A stretch of 64,000 nucleotides of DNA, from NCBI GenBank assembly GCA_030765045.1, contig CM060967.1, forward strand, positions 145,561,251 through 145,625,250, written 5' to 3'. The translations under genes and the position numbers were made by a program. Below are positions 45,972 to 58,215 of this stretch, piece after piece (the stretch's first letter is position 1; each line of letters opens with the position of its first letter). The notes below the pieces were generated by a model that had not been told where the DNA came from, made no database searches, and worked only from the letters and a program-made list of their open reading frames with translations. Source of the stretch: Tenodera sinensis. Its lineage: Eukaryota > Arthropoda > Insecta > Mantodea > Mantidae.

Positions 45972-48900
45972 CTAAGAATGTGCATTTATATAACAGCTGG
46001 TTGAAGCTATAGAACGCTCTAAAAGCAGAGAGAAGGGAAACTTCCAGAACAATCTGGTTATCCGAAGATATTGCTTCCGGTGTTTACGCTGAGCGAGAGC
46101 GCTGCTTATCTGTTTATATTTCCGATTGTCCTGTGCCGGCCTCCCGAAGCTTGGGTCCATAGTCTCACCATAGTCACATCATAGGGTCATCATAGAAGTC
46201 TAGAATAAATTATGAAACGAGACCATAATGGTACCAATTAAGATGTGATTATGTGAGTATATTTTATCAAACTAACTCACGCTTCATACGGTTATTTATG
46301 CTAGACATGAATGAAGTCTGAAACATTTATAAAATGTTTTCAATATTCTATGCCACACGTTATTGTCAGAGGTGTCCACATTTTAATCATATATTTGTTA
46401 TGCAATTGTACATACCAGAATCGACAGTCTTCAATTGAAAAAATATTGATTTTATTGTTATGTTGGTCTTAGCGCAATGATACAGAGACTTGTTACCTTT
46501 AAACAAGTAGAATTTCTAAATAAGAAGAGCAATTAAATTTATTAGAATGTTTCTTGAAACATTAACACCAATTATTAAATGAACAGTAGCCTTATTCCAT
46601 ATACGGGAATCGATAGTTTCACTTTCAGTCTTGTGGAAATGTGCGCAGACGGTAAAGTATTGATTGCTACCTGCTGATCCTTTGATTAGTGGTTAGCTGT
46701 GTGGATATGAACAGGTGTACCTTTCGTTGGCACACAGTAATATAGTTGGGTATAATGCGGTCCATTATAGTGACCTATTGTGGCATGATCAACAATGAAT
46801 ACCTTTAATGTTGCACGTAGCACTTAGCATAATGAATGTCTGGAGCATTGCGTACGATGAATTATTTTCAATAACAGAACCCACTCAACAATGGTGTTTT
46901 CTTTAAAGCGCGCCGTCACCCGTCAATAACCCGCTGTGTTCATAACTGGCCATTTTCCAAAGCTGTCGGAAGAAAATGTCTAAATATCACAACAGGATGC
47001 TAAATATGCACATAGCGTCAACTTAGAAACGCATTCGTTTTATAGCGGAAATAACACGCTGCTACTGCCTTGGCAAATGTGTTACAACACTTGTTTGAAG
47101 GGAAATGCCATGACTCCATTCAGTCTAAGTTATTTGTCACATGCCCGTCAGTTTTCTATGTATATTTCCGTGAATCAATTTTAATAACAAATGGACATTG
47201 TCAATAATATGTATGATTGATAGACGAGTGCTTGCCAAACAAGTTTTACTGTATTCGCTATGCATCACTCGAAATGTTTGTGTTATTTTTGCTAAGGACG
47301 TCCTAACTGCCTTATTTTTGGTCAAGTTTTATGAAACTTGGATACGTGTTACGCTCTTCTAATACACATGTGTGGTAAAATTCAATTACATGAAACAAAT
47401 ATTTCTTCAAAGTTAGAATCATCTTTTAGAATCAAGAATAACAAATTACCTGGAATTTTTTTCAGACATTTCGTTCGAACTATGCACATTGCTATCATTT
47501 ACGAAATACACGCTGTTAGACTGTTTTATTAGTTCAGTCTCTTCCTTGGTGCTGGAGTATTAAATACTGTGTGCCCAAGACAAGAAGGCAAGTCTTAGGA
47601 ATGTGTAGCGTAATCATTTTGTGCTTCCCGCACGGTGTTTATGCCTAATTTCCGAGTATGACAAGGATGCTCGGCTCGTTTAAAATACACAATGTTGTCA
47701 CATAACACACTGATAGCTAGAAATATGCACTCTCATACATTCATTTCCTAGTAAACAGATCTGCTACCGGAGTAGGCACACAGTTCAAGCCCCCTCTGCC
47801 CTTCAGTCCCCTCTAGCCTTCTTGTCGTGGGCATATAGTACATGTTTCTCCTATGGAAACAAATAAAGCTGAAATTATAATCCGAAGATAATTAATTATA
47901 GAAAAACCAAAATGAGAACGGAATCAATATTCAAGGGGAAAAACATTAAGAGTAAAGCTGAATGTATATTTTAGGCTCAAGAATGAACTTCCGGGCAAAT
48001 TAGGTAAAGAGAAAATTACAATTATTGTGCGAGCAAGTCTAAATGAGTCTTGGCGGGTTGATCTTTATCTTATCATGACTTGCTTAAAATTGACCGGAAA
48101 AATTATTTCCTTTCCATTGACCGCGCGATTCATTTTTGGCTATGAATTCTGGGTAATTAAGGCTTTCAACTAAAAATGCGAGATTATAAATAAGAGTCGC
48201 GGAGTCCATCTACACGCATTTTCTGATCTTCTGTCCTGTGCCTGTGTCAATCTACACCTTGTACGCAAGCTTGGCGCGTACACATTACTCGTCGGTCACT
48301 ATAGGCTGACAAAGTTAGTGTTATAACTTGCAGTCGATGTTAGAAATTAATATTTCTAATCAGATATTGTAACTACATCTCTACGAAAAGCTTTAAATTT
48401 GCAGATAGTCACATGTTTGCAAATTCTTCGTTTGTTTCCATTCCTGCCAACACTCACACACACCTTGCAGATTAAGACCTCATGCTGGAGCTGTACTGTG
48501 AAACAAGCAGCGGGAGTGAAATCCGCGCCACTAAAAATATGTACTTCTAATGCGTTTTCTTCAAAAGAATCGAAATTGCACTTACTGTACTAATTTGCTA
48601 ATGCCTTCCTTTAAACTTTTGTTATTTGGAACAGAAATTTGTTTCAGTTACTCCAACTAAATTATGAGTGTATCTGAAATGTTATAGAAAATCAGAAAAT
48701 ATTCCGGAGGCACTAAAGTTGGTGGAGGTTGTCGTAAAAATGCACTGTAATTATGAATGCACACTTAAAGAAATAATGTTCACAGTTCACAGCCCATTAA
48801 GAGAATAGTTTAGTTTAGAAAATGTTATGAACGGTTTAAAGGATATGGGCTATTTAATATTTTTATATTTCTACACTAATGCACATGCAAAAATGCGCTT

Positions 48901-49185
48901 CTAAATAGTACATTTGTAAATTCTTGTGACTATATCAGTATTTATTATTGATAGCGTCTACATTAGTGCTTACTTTGAACTTTTTGTGCCGATACGCTTG
49001 CCTACTTTGAGTTTCTAGTGAGCTACTATTTGATAAATGGTATTAAACAAATACAATGTATGATTGGTACATAATAAACAGGACGGATTGTTGCTTTTTA
49101 AGTGGTCTTCCTTTTGCGTAAGTGTTTCATCATGACCACCTTTAGTATATTGCTTAAAATAAAGGCTACTTCGGTGTGCAGAATT
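45972..49185. other. Unassigned stretch
   Basis: The longest stretch (over 3 kb) with no recognised repeat or gene. A TATAAATA at 48185-48192 is followed by about 100 bp of GC-richer, CpG-containing sequence, which could be a core promoter, but no downstream gene is seen. Confidence 0.35.
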
Positions 49186-49345
49186 TCCTGTAAAATCTTG
49201 TCCCATCTTGGAGTATGCTAAACCTATTTCAAGTTTGGAATTTAACCGAATTTCCGTTCCGAATTGTGCTCTACACAGACACACGGATACACACAACCTT
49301 TTTCTAAAACGGCTTTCTTGGATTAAGGTGACCTTAGAATGTCTA
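49186..49345 (-). repeat. Family A/B simple-repeat region fragment
   Basis: Contains TTTAACCGAATTTCCGTTCC, then TGTGCTCTACACAGACACAC and CCTTTTTCTAAAAC, matching the flanks of the simple repeat in minus-strand copies. Much of the rest is unrecognisable. Confidence 0.5.
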
Positions 49346-49678
49346 TTGAGACAGTTTTTCTTTTTAAGTCCTCGTAAGAAAATGTAAGATAACAGCCTTG
49401 GGTTGCGGGAAAATAACGCTAAAGTGGGAAATGAATATAGTGTCCGTATTTGAAATCTGCATGAGAAAAGTAAGTTTTAATATATTCAGTGAATCTGCAA
49501 TTCCAGAGCGCTGTAAATCATAGAAAATTTCAAGAAACAGGATAAAAAGCCAATAGCATACAGCGTTCTTCATTTAAAACCTAACAGGTGCACGGCATTT
49601 CGCCTGTGTGCGACTGGGTGTGCCACAGCCGGCATTGCTCCTACAAACAACGCGCGTGAAACATATTTAACAGTCTTA
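49346..49678. other. Unassigned stretch
   Basis: No feature recognised. Confidence 0.35.
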
Positions 49679-49722
49679 CCTTATAGAAGATGCTATAAAT
49701 ATGGTCCACCCTCGGCTAAACA
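49679..49722 (+). repeat. 44-bp direct repeat, copy 1
   Basis: ACCTTATAGAAGATGCTATA and the following AATGG-like GGTCCACCCTCGGCTAAACA block, repeated with a single change at 50344-50388. See the second copy. Confidence 0.8.
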
Positions 49723-50343
49723 CACATTCTCTCCGTCGAAGACGTCGCCTTTAAGACCTATAGGATCTCGTGTTTGGGGTCCAGACTAGCTCTAGCAAGA
49801 GGTCCTAATCTACAGGGTATGCGTGAGTTGTGGTAGGAATGGAACCAAACGAAGAATTAACCAACATTTAACTTTATTTGCAAATTTCCAGATTTGTAGA
49901 GAACTGCCGACGATATTTAAATAGAATGTAACTTTGTAACTTCAACTACAACGTTATAACACTTTAACTTTGTCATCCTTTATCAACCGCCGAATTATGT
50001 ATACGTGCTAGCTTACGTACAAATCAGAAATTGCACGTGTACTCTCGGCTCGATTCAAGACGAGTGTGTGTTGCGTTGCATTTGTTTTGCGTGAGCAAAA
50101 CGAAGGAAGCGATTTCCATTGGCTAACTTTAGAGCACGTCATGGTAAGATAGGAATCAGCCCGCGGAATCACTATGGCTTCGTACAAACAACAATTGTAA
50201 CCGTATCACTCATTTAAATCTGCCTAGGCTTCCATTCTTGAGACTAATCTATTCAGCATTATTACGTCTTCCCCTTAAATATTGACTAGAATCTCCTTTT
50301 GTTTCTATTATAATATATATATTGGCATTATAATTTCGGTTTC
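49723..50343. other. Segment between 44-bp direct repeats
   Basis: About 620 bp; CpG-containing in its left half. No coding or known element features. Could be the inside of a small element bounded by direct repeats. Confidence 0.35.
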
Positions 50344-50388
50344 ACCTTATAGAAGATGCTGTAAATATGGTCCACCCTCGGCTAAACA
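50344..50388 (+). repeat. 44-bp direct repeat, copy 2
   Basis: Same text as 49679-49722 (one A/G difference), same orientation, 665 bp away. The immediate flanks differ on both sides, so this is a clean two-copy direct repeat. It might be terminal parts of a small retroelement or the result of a copy-paste event. Confidence 0.8.
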
Positions 50389-51574
50389 AGCATTATTATT
50401 GGAAATAGTTTTCCAATCACCTAAACTTTCAAGCAAATATCAACTGAGTTAGAGCAAGTAGCAAAATGGTAGGAAACTGATCCTGTGTTAGAAATAAAGA
50501 TGAAAAAAATCATCTTACCACATACAGGCATTCTAAATTATTACGCAACAAAGGAACATAAAACGAAGGAAATTTTAATTCCTGGTGAAATCCCGGTATC
50601 GAATCACCCAATATTTAGTACGCGAGAATGTAAAAAAGTTAGGCAATCATTAAAAATAACTCAACGAGGGAGTAATACAATCTGGTGAAATACAAAATCA
50701 CGGAGTATATGAAGCGCTAGTGAAAGGCACGCCTTTGTCTGAAAAGACCGTGACCTGAAGCAAAGCTATCTGGTCAGCCATGCAGCACAATCCGAAGGCA
50801 TTATTCAACAGCGACAAATCCACGGAGAGAACAACGAGCATGTCCATCCGGATGGCAGCCGCAGCAGCTGATCGAAACAGCGGCCGCTACTCTCCCCTCC
50901 TCCTCGTGAACTACGCAACAATATGAGAGCATTTCCGCTGAAAGCTTACTCCGACCTCCGACATACGCTGTGGTAATAACTCATCGCCAAGTGTTTTCTG
51001 TGCGTTTCGTCCCTCGCATTCGCCAAATGGCGAAACAGCTATTTTTCCATCAGCAAGTGCCAAACTTACCATTCCGATTTTAACGGACTTAAAATAACGG
51101 GCTGACGTATGTACGTTGTTGTGTTTAGTGTTCAGTTTTTTTCCGCACTTGATGCAGTGCTCAAGGTTTACTGTATACAATCCGTCGCCGTCATGCTTAC
51201 AAATGTCAAAACTGATGTTTACAGAGTCATGCGCAGTGTTTTGTAATCATAACCATAAACAGACACGACCGCCTTCTTCAACGGCGATCTGAGTACTGTA
51301 CTTCTGTGCTGAACATACATGTTTTATCTTCATCATACACGTGTTCCAGTGTCATATTTGTTGGTGCGATATTTCTTCTGGTTTCGTCCTCTTAGACGAA
51401 AATAAAGTTCATGCACGTAAACTACCTCTAGATATTTTTTGTGTGTAATTAGATGCAAAAGAAATAATTCAGAAACGTTGTTTACAACACAAAGTAACAT
51501 ACTAGTAGAATACATGCTTCTACTTTCAAACAAAAATAAATGTGAGGAACAACGGTAAAATTATTATTTATAAA
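50389..51574. other. Unassigned stretch with one 89-codon open frame
   Basis: GC rises at 50690-51250. A minus-strand frame (51180-50911) of 89 codons contains CIKCGKK. I do not recognise it and find no splice context, so I do not call a gene. Confidence 0.35.
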
Positions 51575-51582
51575 TAAAGGTT

Positions 51583-51665
51583 ACTTAAAACCCGGGACAT
51601 AAAGTACTTACGATTGTAAGTCGCCCTTGGGGTATTTATCTCTGATGTGAGATTCCCTTGTGGTC
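51583..51665 (-). repeat. Module M, minus copy
   Basis: Contains CCCGGGACATAAAGTACTTA and TCTCTGATGTGAGATTCCC, matching the block at 18655-18745. Directly upstream of a type 4 tRNA-like head. Confidence 0.6.
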
Positions 51666-51721
51666 TAACCGGAAAAAAAAGTACGAACCAGCTGGGAAAT
51701 TTAATGCCGTACTGGCAAGTT

Positions 51722-51835
51722 GGCCATGGTAGCTTAGTGGTTAAAGCAGCTGCTCGATAAGCGGAAGATCCATGGTTCAAATCCCGGCTATGACATTGAA
51801 TTTTTCAGTTCTTGATTCCACCTTTTAAACAGCGG
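51722..51835 (+). repeat. tRNA-derived repeat type 4, best-preserved boxes
   Basis: Plus-strand A box TAGCTTAGTGG (51730-51740) and B box GGTTCAAATCC (51774-51784) with tRNA-like spacing. Downstream GACATTGAATTTTTCAGTTC matches the other type 4 copies. The acceptor stem cannot be folded convincingly, so it is a SINE head rather than a working tRNA gene. Confidence 0.65.
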
Positions 51836-52974
51836 TAAAATTTCAGCAAAAATTCTTACTAATCAGGGTGTACTTTATCAGCTAAACTTTTTGGTACATA
51901 TATTGACGATCTAGTTAGGAAATGGAAGCAACTAGTGAATGCAGGTTTTAAAATTTCAAACAACTTTTTAAATATTTAATTGTTTACCGACGATTTGGTT
52001 TGTTATACAAAATAGAAAGTCTGCAAGAATGCTAACCTTGAATGAACGATATGAAAAGCTATGTGATCGCTTCGCTATATTAGCGCATAACGCTGAAATT
52101 TCAATAAATAAAATTTCGCAACTAAATTGAAATGAAGAATTAAACCAAAATATGTAATTGTTACTTTAGATTAACTACTAGCTCTTACTTTTGTTGCATA
52201 CTTATTACTAATATTTGTGTAGTTGAGCATTAAGGATTCTCTAGCCATGAATAATGATCACTCGAATTCAAATACAATGCTTTTCATTCAGTAATTGGCC
52301 GTTCTGGGTGCCACAGAAACTCCATTGCGAACCCTGCAAGTTTCCTTATGCCTTTTCTTCCTCCTAAGCTTTTGTTAAATTCAAAAGTGATTTTACTATT
52401 TGCATATTATAAGACGTGTCTGTGTATGTCGCAATATTACTAGATAATTACATATACAACAAACTATGTTTAAAAGCTGATATGTATTACTTATTACGGG
52501 TATAATAAAAGGCAACTTAACCTAATTTCTACTCGTGAATATGCATCCTCAAAACTGGGACGAAATTTTTGAGTTTCTGGCACTATTTTGCGTTTCCCGT
52601 CTTTTTCGAGTACACTAAGTACATCAAAACCCGGCATAGCAGCAATCGTCTTTGGGATTCCTTTCTATACTCAGGGTGAAAACGATGAAACAGTAATTGA
52701 AAGATCTACTTGTAATAAAATATTAAAATACACTAAGAATTTAAACGTCTTATTGTACGAAACTTTAACTATGTTTATACTTATAATATATAAGGTCAAC
52801 CAATTGTTCTAATACACACAAACAACAGGATCAATAATTTATTTTGCTGCTGTAATTTATTCATTATAATTTTATGAGAAAGCATAAGTTCTAATCGCGC
52901 AGTTCTATTTTCATCACAAAAAATAGTTACATTAAAAGATCTTATAGCTTCTCTCCTGAACATATGTGGCCAAA
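51836..52974. other. Unassigned stretch
   Basis: AT-rich; a 74-codon frame (52588-52812) is not recognised. Confidence 0.35.
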
Positions 52975-53090
52975 GTTTGAGAGCTGGAGTAGAACTGAAA
53001 AATGTAACACCATAGCTGGAATTTCAAGCACGGATTTTCCGCTATAAGCACAGCTACTCTAACCACTGAGCCAACACGCTGGTGCAACAT
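52975..53090 (-). repeat. tRNA-derived repeat type 4
   Basis: Minus-strand A box TGGCTCAGTGG (53063-53073), B box decayed to GCTTGAAATTCC (53020-53031). The body TTTTTCAGTTCTACTCCAGC is shared with the next copy. Confidence 0.6.
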
Positions 53091-53124
53091 TTAATTGCCC
53101 ACCTGATTACTGTTTTACACGTAG

Positions 53125-53200
53125 TGAGGGAATCTCAAATTTGAGATTACATATCCTAAGGGTGACGTACTACTATAAGTCCCGAACTTTTAATTAAACC
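53125..53200 (+). repeat. Module M, decayed plus copy
   Basis: GAGGGAATCTCAAATTTGAG, then CCTAAGGGTGACGTAC and AAGTCCCGAACTTTT follow the order of module M. It lies between two type 4 heads. Confidence 0.5.
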
Positions 53201-53277
53201 TAATTTAGTAGCCATTATCGGGTCAATCACTTAAAGAATAATTGATTGTTCTAATAAACACAAGTTGCATCTGGGCA

Positions 53278-53392
53278 AAGTTTGAGAGGTGGGATCAGAA
53301 CTAACAAATTCAATGCCATAGCGGGGATCTGAACCACAAATCTTTAGCTCTACGAGCGGTTACTCTAACCATTGAGCTACTATGGTTGTTAG
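53278..53392 (-). repeat. tRNA-derived repeat type 4
   Basis: Minus-strand A box TAGCTCAATGG (53369-53379), B box GGTTCAGATCC (53325-53335), body with CAAACTTTGCCCAGATGC. Its head end directly abuts the next copy in opposite orientation. Confidence 0.62.
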
Positions 53393-53470
53393 AGTAGCCG
53401 CGCGCAGAGCGGAAGATCCATGGTTCAAATTCCGGCTGTGGCATTGTGTTTTTCATTCTGGTTCTACCTA
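53393..53470 (+). repeat. tRNA-derived repeat type 4, head lost
   Basis: Starts GGTTGTTAGAGTAGCCG, lacking the A box, then B box GGTTCAAATTCC (53422-53433) and the CATTGTGTTTTTCATTCTGG body. With 53278-53392 it makes a head-to-head inverted pair. Confidence 0.58.
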
Positions 53471-54168
53471 TACATATTTACAATATTGATTACACAGTTA
53501 TCTTTTGATGCCTTCACTTTCTGTACAGTATTTACCAATCACGTCTTCTTTCTTCAACAGTTACTCAACCGCTCTTAACATCACTTTTCACGATCGCTGT
53601 CTGTTGCGAAACGTAACATTTGAACGTCGTTACCAATATTTCTTTTCTCACTGAAATTTTGCAGTTAACTCTAAAACAGGTAACAAATTCTTCTCGTTGT
53701 GCCATTTTACGTGTATTTACATAAACATAAATCTCATGTGAGAGCTTTTAAATACAATTAGCAATAAACGAGTTGAATTGTTGGCAAGAATCAAACCGTA
53801 TAGCAGTGCCTGCTTAGTAAAGTGAAATCAAACCAAGTTAAAGAACGATTAGAACATTCTCCTTGAAAACTTTTGTGATAGCTTGCACAGGAAACCAACA
53901 TTCCAATAAATTTGCGTAGCGAGCTACAGACCTTTCCAGCTCGATTTATTTTCGATTGAAACCGGATACTCCCGCCCTTAAGAACTTCTAACTGATATTT
54001 GTGTCTTGATTCAGAAAGTTAAAGTGCTAAGCATCACTGGGCAGGATTCCCACATTGGATGTTATCTAGGTTCGAATCATCAATGCCGTACTACATCTCT
54101 GTTAAAGAATAGGGTGGGTCCGCTAAATATAAACAGTGATTTGTATCTTTCCGGGAGTTCCTAAGCAC
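53471..54168. other. Unassigned stretch
   Basis: AT-rich. GGTTCGAATCATC near 54070 looks like a B box but there is no A box at tRNA spacing. Confidence 0.35.
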
Positions 54169-54956
54169 TGTAGCGGCCAAGAATTTTTGCATTTATATAA
54201 AATATCAATGACTTTTTTCGTTTTATTTATTGCAAACTATATCGTAACGCGGCCGGCAGCGGTAGCACCTCGAAGACGTTTGAGCTTAAGTCAACTCACA
54301 CCACTGGGCGACCACGCATCTCAAAGAAGCTGGGTGTAAGCTACATCACAGCACCACACGGCGAGTAAACAGCGTTAACGATGGAACGCAACGGAACAAG
54401 ATTGAGACTTTCGATTGCGAGTTATCCACGAAAGGTTCGAGAAAAGGTGAATTTGCAGAAAAATCCGTGCTCCGTCATTCTCGCCTATATAAACTAGCCG
54501 AGATGGTGAGAGCAGCCAGATTTTTAGTTCTTCGGAGTCATTAAGTGTTGAATGAGAGAGCTGTTAATAGTTTTAGGTGTGTGTATATGTGTCAATGCGT
54601 GTGTGTATGTGTCTATATGTGTGTGTATGCGCGCGCGTGTCTGTGTGTGTGCGCGCGGTGGTGCGGAATTCGACGAGAGTAAGCTGCTGCGTCGTCAGAG
54701 CCAGTTTTGAAAGCTTTATCGTCGCGTCAGAGTTGCTTGTTATGCGAGGTTGTTTTAGTGAGTATGATCGCCGAAGCCAGGTGTCCGACAGAGAAAGCTG
54801 AAAGAGAGAAAAGTGTGTATCAAGGTTACGAGAGAGAGCACAACAGCTGAGATTTGTAAGGTCTTCAGTTACCGATTGAGAACTAGGTTTTTTACTTCAA
54901 CTAGAACGAAAATAAGGTGGCAGAAAAAATAAATTGGACTTCGTCAGTTTGTCACA
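54169..54956 (+). mobile_element. Long terminal repeat of an LTR retrotransposon
   Basis: Right boundary: the sequence ends GTTTGTCACA at 54956 and is followed at once by TGGTGTCAGGAGTGGGAT, a tRNA-complementary primer-binding site. Inside are a TATATAAA box (about 54486-54493), a TG-rich stretch (54575-54660) and AAATAAAT (about 54928) just before the end, as expected for U3-R-U5. The left boundary is a guess: the first TG that fits is in CACTGTAGCGG at 54169, giving 788 bp, with 54241 (GTAACGCGGCC) as an alternative. No second LTR lies in the window. Confidence 0.72.
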
Positions 54957-54974
54957 TGGTGTCAGGAGTGGGAT
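54957..54974 (+). other. Primer-binding site of the LTR element
   Basis: TGGTGTCAGGAGTGGGAT directly after the LTR. It starts with TGG, complementary to a tRNA 3' CCA end. The following bases resemble the sequence used with a tRNA-Leu-type primer in Gypsy-like elements (from memory). No gag or pol is readable downstream, so the internal part is deleted or decayed. Confidence 0.65.
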
Positions 54975-57699
54975 GTATCACATCATTTGTTACAATATCA
55001 ATATATTTAATGACAATGCCGAACATGTGTAACAGTATAGACAAATAATCACCTATACTTAACACTGAGAAGTTAAACTTCTACCTCACTTCCAACATCA
55101 GTAACACATGATCAATACCACTGGAGTGGAAAGAGCCAAAACCAAAACCATACCAAGCCAATGTTGTCCATAAATTGCTGCCACGTAATGAGAGGCTGCG
55201 AATTTCTGTAACTGGATTCTGAGGTATGTTAATGATGGAGTAGTTGACTCAGATTTAATAATGGTTCCATTTACATGTCCATGTTTCTATGCACAAGAAA
55301 TGGCAATGGAATTCGGAGAAATGCAGGAAACCTATTCCATGAGAAAATCATGGTATGGTATGCAGTCATTACAGCCAGCACAGTAGAGCCAATGTTTAAT
55401 TTCGGATACAGTAAATGCGAAACGTTACAGAAATGACATACCAGCACCATTCTTGGAATAATCGATCGATACTGAATGTTGGTTTGGACCTTTATAAGCA
55501 AGATTCTGCCATCCTACACACAGCTAAAGCGTCACTAAATTTCCCTGAGGGAAATTCTGAGAATTCATAGGGGCTATGTGTGCTCAGTCTCCGTATTGAA
55601 ATTTTGTTTCGTTTTTTTAACATCTGGATATGAGAGAACACATTGTGTACATATTTTATATACATATTTCAATAAGTTTACTATCCTTACTCACAACTAC
55701 ACACATCACATCTTGTAATAGACACGTATTTGTCAAATTAAATTTGTAACACTATAGAAAAGAGAAATTTTCCAAACAAGATAATTTATTTATATAATCT
55801 TCATAAACTTTTAACATTGATGTTCACAAGTGGTACAACTATATACAAAAATCTGCATATACATATTTATTTTCCGGACTTCTTACGAGTATTGTGGTAT
55901 AATATTTTCTTGAAACTGAGCGACTGAACTGCTTGAAATGTTGCAAATCATTGAATTTTTCGCACGAAATTGGTAATAAATCTGAAACTAATAACCTCAT
56001 TTTCTTCATTACATAACTGCATCTACCATAGTATTTTCTTTGATTTGTTGAATTTGCTTTTCACGGCCGCAGTGCACGTTTTCTTCATACCCTAGAGGTG
56101 CCGTTCTCAGTAGTTTAATATATTTTACAAACAACTTTATTATAATAGAATAAACAAGCAGTAATCGCCGATACTATAGGAAATGGTCAATTATAATGCA
56201 ATGATGGCAACATCGATATGATATGCTGGCAGTAAAATAAAGGAATGCTGTTGCTAATGCAGTGTAGCTAATATGAAACACATTACCATTTCTTGCATTA
56301 TTTCTCTTGGCCAGTCCCCTTTTGTGTTGCAGTCAAATATTTAAACCTCTGCCTGTGAAAGATCATTTTTGTGGTGTATTGAAGGTTATGTTACTCTACT
56401 CCATTTTATCTATCATAATGCACATTCATCTCAGTTTTTACAAAATGATGTCATGGCCTCCTTTTAATGAGCTATTCACATGAAATTCTATAATGTTATT
56501 GTTCCGTTTGTGTCTTAATTTATTCTGTTTTATATTCACATCTCCATTTTCACTACACGATACTTAAAATATTGGTAATTTGAATCTGTAGATTTCTTTC
56601 ATTATTACTTTTGAATTCTTACACGATTTTTCACCTTTAAAACCACTTATTTTGTTTGTCTGTTAAAATCTTGAAGCTATATGTCCCCATGATACACGTA
56701 TTTCAAGTCAGCGACGCTTCTCTGTAATCCATGCTCTGTTTCTTTTAAAATAGAGCTATCTTCAGAGAATAGAATTGATTTCAGCATGAGAATTTACTGC
56801 TCCTGCAAAATATGAGTGAATATGGGTCAGTGGTGAGGGGGCGTATGTGACTAAAATCAGTACCTCGCTGTTTACGTTTTATTTCCCCTTCAACACACAA
56901 AGCTAGACGACGTTATTAATTTACACACAATCGCCATGTTTATAAACCATCAATTATTCAGGTTATAGTGGCATTAGATCACTGCTATTAACAGAGGCAA
57001 TGTGCTGCCTCATTAATTCTTGGGTTTGATAAAGCTTTAGAGCATTGACCACTAAATTCGCTAGTGGGGATGGTAAACAGATTTGGCGCGTTCGTCAATA
57101 ACGAACAGCATAGTCGACCCTCATTCAGTGAAGTTTCATTTTTCAAACTAGATTAAAATATTAAATTATGCAAGGCTATCACAAGTATTTCGTGAATGAA
57201 ACCTAAAAACAGGTGCAGCACTCAAATGTTTTGTCAAGTTGCCAATATGCTGCACAAAAATGGAACATAAACTTATGTTAGTTTACATCTATTACACAAA
57301 TAACTACTATTTATTATTTATAATAAACTACAACTATAAAACAGCTTTCTTCGAGGCTGTCTCGAAACTAGACGTGCATTTTAATGTTTCATTTGGTTCT
57401 ATTCATAAGAACTGTTTAGCTTAGCATTTAAATTTTTAAGCCATTGTCTTTAAGGAGGCATAGTGTAAAACCAAAACTCAAAATTAAAAATGATAACTTC
57501 TGTAATTATGAGGTCATTTATGCCAGTGTTCCAAGTGCTCAATTCATGGAATATTTTGACCTTACTGGCCAGTTATGAAGCTTTCTATGTAAGTGTACAG
57601 GCAGAACCTTACATCTCTAGTCACAAACAAGTCACGCCTGCATCATCAGTTTACAATATGCTCTGGTGTGGAAGTGAAGGGAAAAATCCGGTGTTACAT
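54975..57699. other. Unassigned stretch
   Basis: Over 2.7 kb. The first few hundred bases may be decayed internal sequence of the LTR element. No gag/pol motif or other gene recognised. Confidence 0.35.
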
Positions 57700-58215
57700 T
57701 CACCTCTTATTAATTACTGGGTTATTTTTCTATCTGCTTCATTTAATCGAGATAAACATTTGGAGAAATAGCTAAAGTACATTGTGGTTATGGACACAAA
57801 GAATCAAAGGAATAGTTAACGTTTACACTATGTACCGATCTTAAAATCCATACTGTTTTAATGCAACCATGAGAAAAACTGAACATCGCCAGGACTTTAA
57901 AAGAATATCAAAGTATTGAACAAGTGGAACCATTAATATTGGATCACGCCAGAAATTCCTTATGCCATAAAATGTTCCAGTTTTAAATAGATCTAAATGT
58001 TTTTATAGCATGTTTTCGTCTATCACTTAACGTTTACAATTGTGGAAGATTATACTCGTACAAAATTACTTTCAAATGAAGAAAGCTTCACAAGCTACTC
58101 CCAGAAAATTCAACGTATACATCATGTCATTTACATATCTATGGTGTTTTAGTCAAAGTCTTTGGTGTAATTTTTGAAAAAATTACAAATTATAAACAAT
58201 GTTCTATATAAAGAG
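57700..58215 (-). repeat. Family B, strongly decayed
   Basis: Scattered minus-strand family blocks in order: TAATCGAGATAAACATTTGG near the left; CCAGAAAATTCAACGTATAC, ATGGTGTTTTAGTCAAAGTC and TTCTATATAAAGAGG near the right. Low identity. Confidence 0.45.

Noticed and set aside
50578..50625. Family A scrap (CCTGGTGAAATCCCGGTATC)
   Set aside because: The resemblance to the family A block is about 20 bases with mismatches and no other family text is near; may be chance.
51722..51795. Possible functional tRNA gene (good A and B boxes)
   Set aside because: No convincing acceptor or anticodon stem, and related copies with shared downstream text show it is a SINE-type repeat.
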